Part shown: positions 48,438 through 56,782 of the stretch, in pieces | How the letters are laid out: each line of letters starts with the position of its first letter | How positions within the stretch are numbered: position 1 is the stretch's first letter | Assembly: GCF_003719305.1 (NCBI RefSeq) | Contig: NZ_RARC01000020.1 | Coordinates: 1 to 64,000 of the forward strand | DNA: 64,000 nucleotides | Origin: Mycolicibacterium stellerae | GTDB taxonomy: Bacteria; Actinomycetota; Actinomycetes; Mycobacteriales; Mycobacteriaceae | Reading direction: 5' to 3' | The notes under the pieces: model-generated | Told to the model about the DNA's origin: nothing | Databases searched by the model: none | The model's input: the letters and a program-made list of their open reading frames with translations, nothing else | Translations under genes and position numbers: made by a program

Positions 48438-49109
48438 ATGTGGATAACGCTCCTGGCAATGGCCGTTGCCGTCAGCCTCGAGCCGTTCCGGATCGGCATG
48501 ACGATATTGATCATGAACCGTCCCCGACCGATGCTCCAGCTGGTCACCTTTCTCGCAGGCGGATTCGCGATGGGCATCACGGTGGGCGTAATCGTGCTGT
48601 TCGTCCTGCGACCGGCCATCGGGTCAGCCGATTTCACCCTGCCGAGGGTGCAGATTGTTGTCGGTGCGCTGCTGCTGCTCAACGCCGTGGTGGTGGCCAC
48701 CGGCGTGCTCGGCAAGCGTGGTGACGACGATGCGGATTCAGGTTCACGAAGATTCGAACCGCTCGCCACGCGCACAAGGCAACTGCTCAACGGCCGTTCA
48801 CTGTGGACGGCGGGTGCCGCGGGACTCGGCATCGCGCTGCCGTCCGTCGACTATCTCGCCGTGCTGGCCCTCATCGTCGCCTCGGGGGCCGCGGCCTCGG
48901 TCCAGGTGGGCGGCCTGATCTTGTTCAACGTGGTGGCGTTCGGGTTCGTGGAGATTCCGCTGATCTGCTACCTGGTGGCCCCTGACCGCACCCGCGCAGC
49001 GCTGTCGGCGCTGCAGGACTGGCTGCGAACACGCCGCCGCAGTGCGGTCACGTTTCTGCTGACCGCGGTCGGCTGCGTGCTGCTCGGCGCGGGGCTTGCC
49101 GGCCTATAA
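48438..49109 (+). CDS. GAP-family membrane protein (glycolipid export, Sap/Gap-like)
   Basis: 223 residues, about six membrane helices (MWITLLAMAVAVSLEPFRIG at the N-terminus; LPSVDYLAVLALIVASGAAA later). Members of the GAP family (Gap of glycopeptidolipid loci, Sap of the sulfolipid locus) are small integral proteins required for surface export of MmpL-carried lipids. It lies beside the trehalose polyphleate genes, convergent with fadD23 (5-base gap), as expected for a transport partner of MmpL10. Confidence 0.85.
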   Translation: MWITLLAMAVAVSLEPFRIGMTILIMNRPRPMLQLVTFLAGGFAMGITVGVIVLFVLRPAIGSADFTLPRVQIVVGALLLLNAVVVATGVLGKRGDDDADSGSRRFEPLATRTRQLLNGRSLWTAGAAGLGIALPSVDYLAVLALIVASGAAASVQVGGLILFNVVAFGFVEIPLICYLVAPDRTRAALSALQDWLRTRRRSAVTFLLTAVGCVLLGAGLAGL

Positions 49110-49114
49110 CCCGC

Positions 49115-50875
49115 TCAGGCGTCCAACCGGGTGAATTGATCCTGCCGGTACTGCTCGACGCACGCGGCGCGCCGGATCTTGCCGCTCGTCGTGGTGGGAA
49201 TCGACCCTGGCTGCACCAGAACGAGATCCTCGACGTTCAAGCCGTGCGCGTTGGAGATCGCGGACGTGACATCGCTCTTCACCCCGCGGAGCCAACCCAT
49301 CACCTCGACGTTGGAAGCTCCTCGCTTGTGCACCTCGATGACGGTGACCAGCTTCTCGGTGCTGTCCAGCGGGACCGATATCGCCGCCACCCGGCCGCGG
49401 GTGATCTCTTGAACCGTCGCCTCGATGTCCTCGGGATAGTGATTACGCCCCCGGATGATCAGCAGGTCCTTGATGCGTCCGACGATGAACAGGTCCCCAT
49501 CGGAGATGAAACCGAGATCACCGGTTTTCAGCCAGGGCCCATCCGGCGTACCGGGCGACGGATCGACCAGCGTTGCGCCGAAGCACTGCTGCTCCTCCGG
49601 CGGTTTACCCCAGTAGCCGTCGGCGACATTCTCACCGTGCACCCAGATTTCGCCGACCAAGCCCGGCGCGCACTCGCTGTGTGTTTCGCCGTCGACGATC
49701 CGCAGCGTTGGCGATCGCGGCACCGTATAGGGCACCAGTGACGTTCCGGTCCCGGCCGCGCAACGTTTGACGCGGCCCGCGGCCAGTTCGTCGACGTCGA
49801 AATGGGCCGCGGGCGACGATTCACTCCAGGTGCCGCTCGTCACGAAGACGGTTGCCTCGGCCAGGCCATATGAGGGACGCATCATGTGGTCGCGGAAGTT
49901 GAAGTGCGAGAACCGATCAACGAAGCGTCGAAGGGTGGCGGGCTCGACACGTTCGGCACCGCTGATGATGCCGAGCACCTCGCCGAGGTCGAGCCCGGCC
50001 AAATCGCTGTCGGTTGTCTTGCGGGCGGCCATGTCGAAGGCGAAGTTCGGTGCAGAGGAGAACGCATGCGGATTCTCAGCCAATGCTCGCATCCACCTGG
50101 CCGGCCTCTCCAAAAATGCCACCGGGCTTGTCAATTCGGCACGAAAGCCACCCAGGATCGGGGCGCAGACTCCCAGCACCAAGCCCATGTCGTGGTAAAA
50201 GGGCAACCACGACACGAGCACGGTGTCCGACGGGAGCCTGACCCTGGAGTCGGCGAAGAAACTGCGCATCAGCTGCTCGAAATTCACCTGGAGGTTGCGA
50301 TGCGAAAGCATGACCCCGGTCGGCGTTCGGGTCGAGCCCGAGCTGTACTGCAAATACGCGATGTTGGGCCCATCGGCGGTTTCGAAGCTTGGTCCGCCGT
50401 CTGGTCCGGTTCCGATGGACAGGTCCAACGAATCGATTTCGACGATCTTGGGAACAATGTCCAGGCGTGCCTGATCGACGTAGTCGCCGACATCTGCTGC
50501 GGCCGCGGAGGTGGTGAGAACGACCGACGGCGACGTATCGGTGAAGACCGCGCCGACCCGGTCGTGGCTCGAGCCGCGATGCGGCAACGGCAGCGGAACG
50601 GCGATGAGCCCGGCCTGCATAGCTCCCAGGAACGCCAGAATGTACTCGAGGCCCTGCGGCGCCAGGATCACCGCGCGGTCTCCGACAGACCCGTGGAGGC
50701 GGATTTCGCGGGCCACCCGCAGCGTTCTTTGGGACAACTGTGCCCACGTCATGCGCTCGGGTACCCCCGCGGCGGCCTTCTCGTAGTCGGTGAAGGTGAA
50801 CGCGACGTCATCGGGGCGCAAGCTGGCACGTCCGTGCAGCATGGAGAGGATGGTTGACTGAGGAGAAGGCGTCAC
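49115..50875 (-). CDS. fadD23: fatty acyl-AMP ligase FadD23 (trehalose polyphleate pathway)
   Basis: 586 residues from a GTG at 50875. FAAL enzyme that activates a starter fatty acid as acyl-AMP and passes it to the polyketide synthase. AMP-binding motif YLQYSSGSTRTPTGVMLSH, SWLPFYHDMGLVLGV, PSYGLAEATVFV and TGDLGFISDGDLFIVGRIKD; the FAAL-type insertion between subdomains is expected from the family. Last gene of the papA3-mmpL10-PE-fadD23 transcript, 47 bases after the acyltransferase gene. The assignment to FadD23 rests on family plus gene neighbourhood. Confidence 0.87.
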   Translation of the reverse strand: MTPSPQSTILSMLHGRASLRPDDVAFTFTDYEKAAAGVPERMTWAQLSQRTLRVAREIRLHGSVGDRAVILAPQGLEYILAFLGAMQAGLIAVPLPLPHRGSSHDRVGAVFTDTSPSVVLTTSAAAADVGDYVDQARLDIVPKIVEIDSLDLSIGTGPDGGPSFETADGPNIAYLQYSSGSTRTPTGVMLSHRNLQVNFEQLMRSFFADSRVRLPSDTVLVSWLPFYHDMGLVLGVCAPILGGFRAELTSPVAFLERPARWMRALAENPHAFSSAPNFAFDMAARKTTDSDLAGLDLGEVLGIISGAERVEPATLRRFVDRFSHFNFRDHMMRPSYGLAEATVFVTSGTWSESSPAAHFDVDELAAGRVKRCAAGTGTSLVPYTVPRSPTLRIVDGETHSECAPGLVGEIWVHGENVADGYWGKPPEEQQCFGATLVDPSPGTPDGPWLKTGDLGFISDGDLFIVGRIKDLLIIRGRNHYPEDIEATVQEITRGRVAAISVPLDSTEKLVTVIEVHKRGASNVEVMGWLRGVKSDVTSAISNAHGLNVEDLVLVQPGSIPTTTSGKIRRAACVEQYRQDQFTRLDA

Positions 50876-50922
50876 TTTGCGTCCGTAGTAAGTCGTCGAA
50901 TTTCTGTTGGCTGACCGCGCTG

Positions 50923-52107
50923 TCAGCCGCCGCTGTGGTTCAGCACGTATTGGAAACCAGACATCAGCTGTGAGATGGGATCGGCGGCGCCGCCGAAGGC
51001 GGCCTGCGTGGCAGGCGCAGTAACGGCAGCCGGGTCATAGCCACGCACCGGATCCACTGTGATCGGAGCGGTAAGCGGATCGTCGTTTCGTGAGTATCCC
51101 GCGTCCACCATCGGCTTGAGCACCCCGTCAAGCTGATTGAGAGTGCCTTCGTCCACTCCGAGGTACTTGAAGGGCAACACCAGGGGAAGGTGCTGCTCGG
51201 GGATCAGATATGTCGTCGTCTTCGCGCCCTTGGAGTTGACCGTCGTCCTGATGTTCTGCGGCGGCACATTACTCGGATTGGTGAACGCCACCGCGGTATG
51301 ACCGGTGGCCAGACCCACGACCGCGTTGGCGAGTGACATCCAGTTGTCCGGCCTGTCCGGCCAGTCGGCGATGCTGTCGTAGGCAGAGACGAACTGATAT
51401 GTGTCGTACTGGCTCTCCACCGGAGCAGGCATGCGGAAATCGAGCGAGGGTACGACGCTGCCGACGGGGAAATTTTGGGTCAGGAAACTCTCACCGAAGG
51501 CGTGCTTGGCAAGAGGGTCACCATATGTCGCAAAGCTCAGTTGATCTCGTGGCGGCGCGGTCGGATCGTTCGCGAGTTTCGCCTGGACGGCGTCGAGAAC
51601 CATCGCCCCCTCGGACAATCCGATCGCGGTGCCGGGACCTCCGGTGCGGATCGCTGTTTCCAGGTTGCCCTGCCCCTCGTCGACCGACTCACCGATGCTG
51701 GGGCCGTCGATGCCGAGCCCGGGAAAGCCGTCGTCCAGCCTGCCGATGCCTGGAAACAACCGTTCAAGGGTGTGCCCCTGAACCTGACCCGCGGGATAGT
51801 TGACGATCTGCCGATCCAGACCAGGGAACCACTCGGCGCCCGTGCGCTTTATGTACTCGTCGTAGGGAATGCCCAACACGTGGGCACCGCCAAGTGCGTA
51901 CCCTCTGCCCGGCGTGCCCAGCGGCGGCGGCCCGTCGCTCGGTGCTCCATGGTCCGGCGTCCAGCCGGCTTGGGTGTCATCGGCTGACGCGATCGCCGAG
52001 CCGAAACATGCTGTGGCGCAAATGGTTACCAGTGCAGTGACCACTGCGACCAGTCGCCGCATTCCTACTCCCGCCTGCTGGCTGCGCGTCGGCAATGACC
52101 GTGACAT
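50923..52107 (-). CDS. secreted PE-PPE-domain acyltransferase (Chp2-like, MSMEG_0412 type)
   Basis: 394 residues from the ATG at 52107, which shares one base with the mmpL10 stop (TAATG); a start 15 codons later at MRRLVAVVTALV is possible. An N-terminal signal/anchor helix precedes the PE-PPE hydrolase domain, with nucleophile in IGLSEGAMVLDAV (G-x-S-x-G) and YDSIADWPDRPDNWMSL. Related Chp1/Chp2 proteins esterify sulfolipid or polyacyltrehalose at the membrane; here the PE protein is expected to transfer phleic acyl groups between diacyltrehalose molecules to give trehalose polyphleates. Confidence 0.85.
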   Translation of the reverse strand: MSRSLPTRSQQAGVGMRRLVAVVTALVTICATACFGSAIASADDTQAGWTPDHGAPSDGPPPLGTPGRGYALGGAHVLGIPYDEYIKRTGAEWFPGLDRQIVNYPAGQVQGHTLERLFPGIGRLDDGFPGLGIDGPSIGESVDEGQGNLETAIRTGGPGTAIGLSEGAMVLDAVQAKLANDPTAPPRDQLSFATYGDPLAKHAFGESFLTQNFPVGSVVPSLDFRMPAPVESQYDTYQFVSAYDSIADWPDRPDNWMSLANAVVGLATGHTAVAFTNPSNVPPQNIRTTVNSKGAKTTTYLIPEQHLPLVLPFKYLGVDEGTLNQLDGVLKPMVDAGYSRNDDPLTAPITVDPVRGYDPAAVTAPATQAAFGGAADPISQLMSGFQYVLNHSGG

Positions 52108-55100
52108 TACTCCGCCTCTCCTGCCGGTGCCCGCGACAGAGACCGTGGGGCACTCAGCCGTGACGGCCACCAGTTCGCGCGTCCGACCAATGTCGCCATG
52201 GCAGGCACCGTGAGTGTCCGTACCAGGAAGGTGTCCAAAAGGACCCCTACGCCGATCACGAATCCGCCCTGGACCACGGTGGTGATGCTGGAGAACAGCA
52301 GACCGCACATCGAGGCCGCAAAGATCAAACCGGCGGCCGTGATCACCCCGCCGGTCGATGTCAGGGTGCGAATGACGCCGTAACGCATCCCGTGCGGAGA
52401 TTCGTCGCGCATTCGCGATACAAAGAGCAGGTTGTAGTCGGCTCCCACCGCCACCAATACCACGAAGGCCAATGGCGGTACGCTCCAGTGCAATTGCTGC
52501 CCGAGCAGGTATTGAAACGTCAGGACGGCGATGCCGAGAGCCGCGAAGTACGAGAGAATCACCGAGCCGATCAGATAGAGCGGCGCGACAATCGCACGCA
52601 ACAGCGCCATCAGGATCAGCAGGACGACCACGAGGGTCACGACGATGATGAAGCGGATGTCGTGCTCGTAGTAGTCGCGGGTGTCACGGAGCGCGGCGGG
52701 GAATCCGCCCATCGATATCTTGGCGTCGGCCAGTTGGGTGTTCGGTTGGGCGCTCTTTGCGGTGTCACTGATCTCGTTGACCTGATCCATCGCCTCGGAG
52801 CTGAACGGACTCAGTGTGGTCTGCACCAGGTATCGGGCCGTGTGGCCATCTGGTGAGATGAAGATCTTCGCCGCCGCCTTGAACTCGTCTAGTTGCAGGA
52901 TTTGGGCCGGGAGATTGAACCCCGCCATCGACGGATCCGCCGCGTCATTTCGCATCGCCAACAGGAACGCGGCCGCCTCGTCGAGCCCGGCCCCCATCAG
53001 CCTGACTTGGCCGACGAGTTGGTCCACACCGCCGGCCACCTGCTGGCTTCCTTCGGCCAGGCGGTTGGCGCCCTGCTTGACTTGCGTCAGGCCCGCCTGC
53101 AGACCGCCGGGTCGGTCCAGACCCATGGCGCGCACTGCCGAGCTGAAGTTCGAGAGCGTGTCGTTGAGTTGTTTCACCGTTGCGTTGAGGGTCCGACTGT
53201 CTCCGAACCCCTGCAGTTGTCCGGCCAGCGAATTGATCTGGTCGAGGCGCCCGCTATCGCGAGCGTCGACCAGTTTCTGAAACTGGATGCGGGTGGCGCT
53301 GCACGAGGGATTCGCATCGCAAATTGCGTTGCCGTTGAGTGCTGCCAGCACCGGACCCACCCAGGCGAACATGTCCCTGACGGTGGAGAAATTCACGCCT
53401 ATTTCATTGCCGAGCGCATTGATGCTCTGCACGAGCTGGGCGGCGGCCGCGACGTTCTTGACCAACTTGTCGCCGCCGAATTGGCTTCGCATCGACGACA
53501 CGGCGTCGATCAGACGCTGCATGCTTGGAGCGATTTGGTTGATCTGACTGCGCACGTCGCCGAGGCTCGCGGCCAGCGTGTCGGCTCCGTTCGTCAGTCG
53601 GTTGAGATCCTTGGTGTTGTCGCTGATCACTGCCGAGCCCGCAGCCATCCGATCGCCGACAATGCCCGCTTGATATGTGGCTCTGAATTCCTGCGGCACC
53701 GTTCCGGTGGGTCGGGTGAGGCCGCTGACGAGGCCGATGTTCGGTAGTTGGCTGACCCGTTGTGCCATCTGTTCCAGGTCTGCGAGGGCCTGCGGTGTGC
53801 GCAGGTCTCGCGGTGACTCGACGAGGATGTATTCGGGGACGGCCTGACTCACGGGGAAATGGCGTTCCATCGCCGCATACCCGGCCGAGCTCGGGGCCTC
53901 AGGTCCCAGCGCCTTGCGATCGTCGTAGTTGAAGTGCACCAAGGTCGCGCAGCTGGCGAGAACGGCGAGGACGAGCAGGCTGGCGACAAGGTGCGCCTTG
54001 GGCCGCCGCACGATACGTATCCCGGAACGTCGCCAGAACCGAGATGTGAGCTCGCGCCGCGGCTTGACCCAGCCGCGAGGTCCGGCCAGCACCATGATGG
54101 CGGGCAGCAGCGTCATCGCGGCGAGGTATGCCACCCCGACCCCGATCGCGCATGCCACCCCGGCCGTGGAGAACACCCCCATGCGGGCGAAGCTGATCCC
54201 GAGAAAGGTGATTCCCACCGTGGCGGCGGATGCCGTGATCACCTTGCCGATCGAGATCAACGCCCGCCGCACCGCGTCGTCGAGATCGGCTCCCTGTCGC
54301 AGATAGTCGTGATATCTGCTGATGAGGAAGACGGCGTAGTCCGTTCCCGCGCCCGCGATGATCGCGCTCAGAAGAATGGATGACTGGTTCGAAACCCCCA
54401 GTCCGAAGAGCTCGGAGACCCCGGCCACCACGGACTGCGCGACGATCAGCGAGGTCCCGATGGCTGCCAGTGGCAGGAGCATGGTGACCGGGTTGCGGTA
54501 CACCACGAGCAGAACGAGGAGCACAAGGACCGCGATCGCGATCTCGATGGGCATGCGGTCCTGCTCGCCCGCGACGGTGAGGTCGGCGACAGTTGCCGCC
54601 GGTCCGGTGACGTGCACGGTGAGCGGGCCGTCGGTGACAGCATTGTGTTTGACGATGTCGGCGACGCGGTTGTAGGACTCGTAGGCGCGTGGCGTGCCCA
54701 ACTCCCCCGCGAGGCCGACCGGCAGCACCCAGGTCGTCTTGTCCTTGCTGGTCAGGAAGGGCCGCAACTGCGGCGTGGTGAAGAAGTCCTGAACCATCAC
54801 CACGTCTGTCACGTCGTCGCGCAGCGCGTCGACCACTTTGCGGTAGGTGTCTTCGTCGCCCGGTTTGAGCCCGGTTTCGTTGATGAACGCGACGACGAGA
54901 AGGTTGTCCGAACTCGACTCGTGAAACGCTTCGGTCATCTGCCGGGCGGCGACGCTCGACGGGGCGTCGGTTGGCAGGATGGCGGGCGGGTTCTTCTGGG
55001 CCATCTGGTTGAGGCTCGGGAACGTCAGCAGAAGTGCGACCGCGATCGCGGCCCAAGCCCCGATCACCGCCCAGGGCCACCGCACCACGAGATCGGCTAG

Positions 55101-55109
55101 CCGTCGCAT
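52107..55109 (-). CDS. mmpL10: MmpL10-type lipid transporter
   Basis: 1000 residues, RND superfamily with 12 membrane helices and two large periplasmic domains. N-terminal helix (VVRWPWAVIGAWAAIAVALL) and first periplasmic block, then the conserved GAGTDYAVFLISRYHDYLRQ and the second-half VAVGADYNLLFVSRMRDE with the Asp-Tyr pairs that relay protons. The second periplasmic loop has long helical coiled coil (NRLAEGSQQVAGGVDQLVGQ). It exports the lipid intermediate for the trehalose polyphleate pathway. It follows papA by 33 bases. Confidence 0.9.
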   Translation of the reverse strand: MRRLADLVVRWPWAVIGAWAAIAVALLLTFPSLNQMAQKNPPAILPTDAPSSVAARQMTEAFHESSSDNLLVVAFINETGLKPGDEDTYRKVVDALRDDVTDVVMVQDFFTTPQLRPFLTSKDKTTWVLPVGLAGELGTPRAYESYNRVADIVKHNAVTDGPLTVHVTGPAATVADLTVAGEQDRMPIEIAIAVLVLLVLLVVYRNPVTMLLPLAAIGTSLIVAQSVVAGVSELFGLGVSNQSSILLSAIIAGAGTDYAVFLISRYHDYLRQGADLDDAVRRALISIGKVITASAATVGITFLGISFARMGVFSTAGVACAIGVGVAYLAAMTLLPAIMVLAGPRGWVKPRRELTSRFWRRSGIRIVRRPKAHLVASLLVLAVLASCATLVHFNYDDRKALGPEAPSSAGYAAMERHFPVSQAVPEYILVESPRDLRTPQALADLEQMAQRVSQLPNIGLVSGLTRPTGTVPQEFRATYQAGIVGDRMAAGSAVISDNTKDLNRLTNGADTLAASLGDVRSQINQIAPSMQRLIDAVSSMRSQFGGDKLVKNVAAAAQLVQSINALGNEIGVNFSTVRDMFAWVGPVLAALNGNAICDANPSCSATRIQFQKLVDARDSGRLDQINSLAGQLQGFGDSRTLNATVKQLNDTLSNFSSAVRAMGLDRPGGLQAGLTQVKQGANRLAEGSQQVAGGVDQLVGQVRLMGAGLDEAAAFLLAMRNDAADPSMAGFNLPAQILQLDEFKAAAKIFISPDGHTARYLVQTTLSPFSSEAMDQVNEISDTAKSAQPNTQLADAKISMGGFPAALRDTRDYYEHDIRFIIVVTLVVVLLILMALLRAIVAPLYLIGSVILSYFAALGIAVLTFQYLLGQQLHWSVPPLAFVVLVAVGADYNLLFVSRMRDESPHGMRYGVIRTLTSTGGVITAAGLIFAASMCGLLFSSITTVVQGGFVIGVGVLLDTFLVRTLTVPAMATLVGRANWWPSRLSAPRSLSRAPAGEAE

Positions 55110-55142
55110 GTCGTCCCCATCTTCGCCCGTATTCGCCTCACG

Positions 55143-56564
55143 CTATGCGACGCGTCCCCAGTGCCCGCTGTCAGCAACCCGAGCGGACACCGAGCACATC
55201 GCCTCCATGTAGCGGGTTACTGATTTCCTGGCGACCGGGTTGTCGGGATGCATGATCGCCATGACCGTGCCCTGCCCGTACCGGAATATGTAGATCGTCA
55301 ATTGATATGAATACCGGCCGTCGGGATAAATACCGATGTTGTTCGCAAGTCCCATGTCGGCCGCGGCCAGGATGGCGTTGAGCGGTGCGGCGCCACCGTG
55401 CAGGAAGTTCGACACCGGGAAGTTCGGTCGCGGCCACTGCAACCACGGCGCCAATTCCAATACGCGGTAATAGGGCACTCTCGCCATTTCCAGGCTCGAG
55501 TCGAAAGAAGCCTGGGCTGCCCACGCCGCATCGCTGAAAGACGTCGCCGCTATCGGGATGGTGATCGGGATCAGCCCGGTGAACCACCCCTGCGTCATGA
55601 AGTTGTCGCCGGCTTTGCGGGAATCCCTCGGCGTGAGCCCGTAGTAGGTGAGAGCGCCGGTGAACTCGTGCTCGACCAGGCCCAGACAGGCAAACACGCC
55701 GCCGACGAAACGCGCGCCCGCCGCCGTGCAGGCGGATTCGAAACGTTCCGTTTGCGCGTTGTCCATCAGGACCATGGAGGTCATGTCGCTCTTGGTGGAG
55801 CTGTCGGGATTACCCAACGGCAGCGGGAATTCGGGAAAACCCCCACCGTTGTTCTCGGCGAATTCGATCCACGCCTGTACTCCGGGCGAATCGACAGTTA
55901 ACTCTGAGGTGTGTGCGCGCTCGCGGGTACAGAAGTCGTCGAAACTACCGGCGTCTGGAAGCTTGAGGGCGTCGCCACCTCCGCTCAACGCGGAGTACAT
56001 CCCATTTGCTTCCAGCATTGTCGTGCCGATCAACGTCGCGTCCCCGTGGACATGATCCATGGCGGCGAAAAAAGTGAAGTGACTTTCGTTCTGGACTATT
56101 CCGAAAGTGAAGCAGCCCCATTCCAACGGATTAGGTATGGCTACCACGTGAGCGTGTATCTCGTCGACCGTCATGTGGCCGTGGTCGACGGGCACGAATT
56201 CAATGTCGGCCGGGTCGTCGATGGCGTGCCGGATGAAGTCCCCGTCGCCGGTCTGCTCGAACCAACTGCGGAATGTGTCATGCCGCCGTAGGTACGCGTT
56301 GACGGCACGATCCATGGCCGAAATGTCACACACGCCGGGCACTTCACAGCTGGCGATGATTTGCCGGGAGAAGGTCAACCCGGCCGCGCTCCGCTCGCTG
56401 TAGTTACGAAGGTGTTGGCGCTGCATGTAGCTGACCGGCACCGGACTAATGTTTGCTGAGCGCGCCTTCTCCCTGGCCTCGGCAGTCGGTTGCCAGGAAG
56501 TGACCGCGCCCGGACTCAATGACCATTCATCAAGTGCGCCAACAGTTATTTTCCCGATGCGCAA
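55143..56564 (-). CDS. papA3: polyketide-associated acyltransferase PapA3
   Basis: 473 residues from a TTG at 56564, chosen because GGGAGG lies 8 bases upstream and the sequence LRIGKITVGALDEWSLSPG matches the usual PapA N-terminus; the open frame continues to 56666. Condensation-like acyltransferase with the HxxxD motif in MDHVHGDAT. It transfers acyl chains from the carrier to trehalose to give diacyltrehalose. First gene of the minus-strand operon; promoter and operators shared with pks. Confidence 0.88.
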   Translation of the reverse strand: MRIGKITVGALDEWSLSPGAVTSWQPTAEAREKARSANISPVPVSYMQRQHLRNYSERSAAGLTFSRQIIASCEVPGVCDISAMDRAVNAYLRRHDTFRSWFEQTGDGDFIRHAIDDPADIEFVPVDHGHMTVDEIHAHVVAIPNPLEWGCFTFGIVQNESHFTFFAAMDHVHGDATLIGTTMLEANGMYSALSGGGDALKLPDAGSFDDFCTRERAHTSELTVDSPGVQAWIEFAENNGGGFPEFPLPLGNPDSSTKSDMTSMVLMDNAQTERFESACTAAGARFVGGVFACLGLVEHEFTGALTYYGLTPRDSRKAGDNFMTQGWFTGLIPITIPIAATSFSDAAWAAQASFDSSLEMARVPYYRVLELAPWLQWPRPNFPVSNFLHGGAAPLNAILAAADMGLANNIGIYPDGRYSYQLTIYIFRYGQGTVMAIMHPDNPVARKSVTRYMEAMCSVSARVADSGHWGRVA

Positions 56565-56717
56565 AACGTCGTCCTCCCAGCTTGACCGGCCCTCCGGTGC
56601 GGCATCATACGTTGCGAGATCAACATACCCTCGGCCGGACCGCCGACGTCCCGCGGCGGATGGCAACGCCGCGCACGCGACGGATACACGTGCAATAGTG
56701 GTCCGTCGGGGGTTGAT

Positions 56718-56770
56718 CTGACGGCCGAGTAAGTTTATCTTACTGCCGAGTAAGCTTACCGTCGAGTAAG
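56718..56770. promoter_or_regulatory. three tandem 16-bp operator-like repeats between papA3 and pks
   Basis: Three related sites: CTGACGGCCGAGTAAG (56718-56733), CTTACTGCCGAGTAAG (56739-56754) and CTTACCGTCGAGTAAG (56755-56770). The middle one is a palindrome with CTTACT/AGTAAG arms; the others keep the AGTAAG arm. The last site overlaps the pks ribosome site (AAGGAG). The position in the divergent intergenic region suggests one repressor (TetR or MarR type) controlling both papA3-fadD23 and pks. No regulator gene is seen nearby. Confidence 0.65.
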
Positions 56771-56782
56771 GAGAATTTCGGC

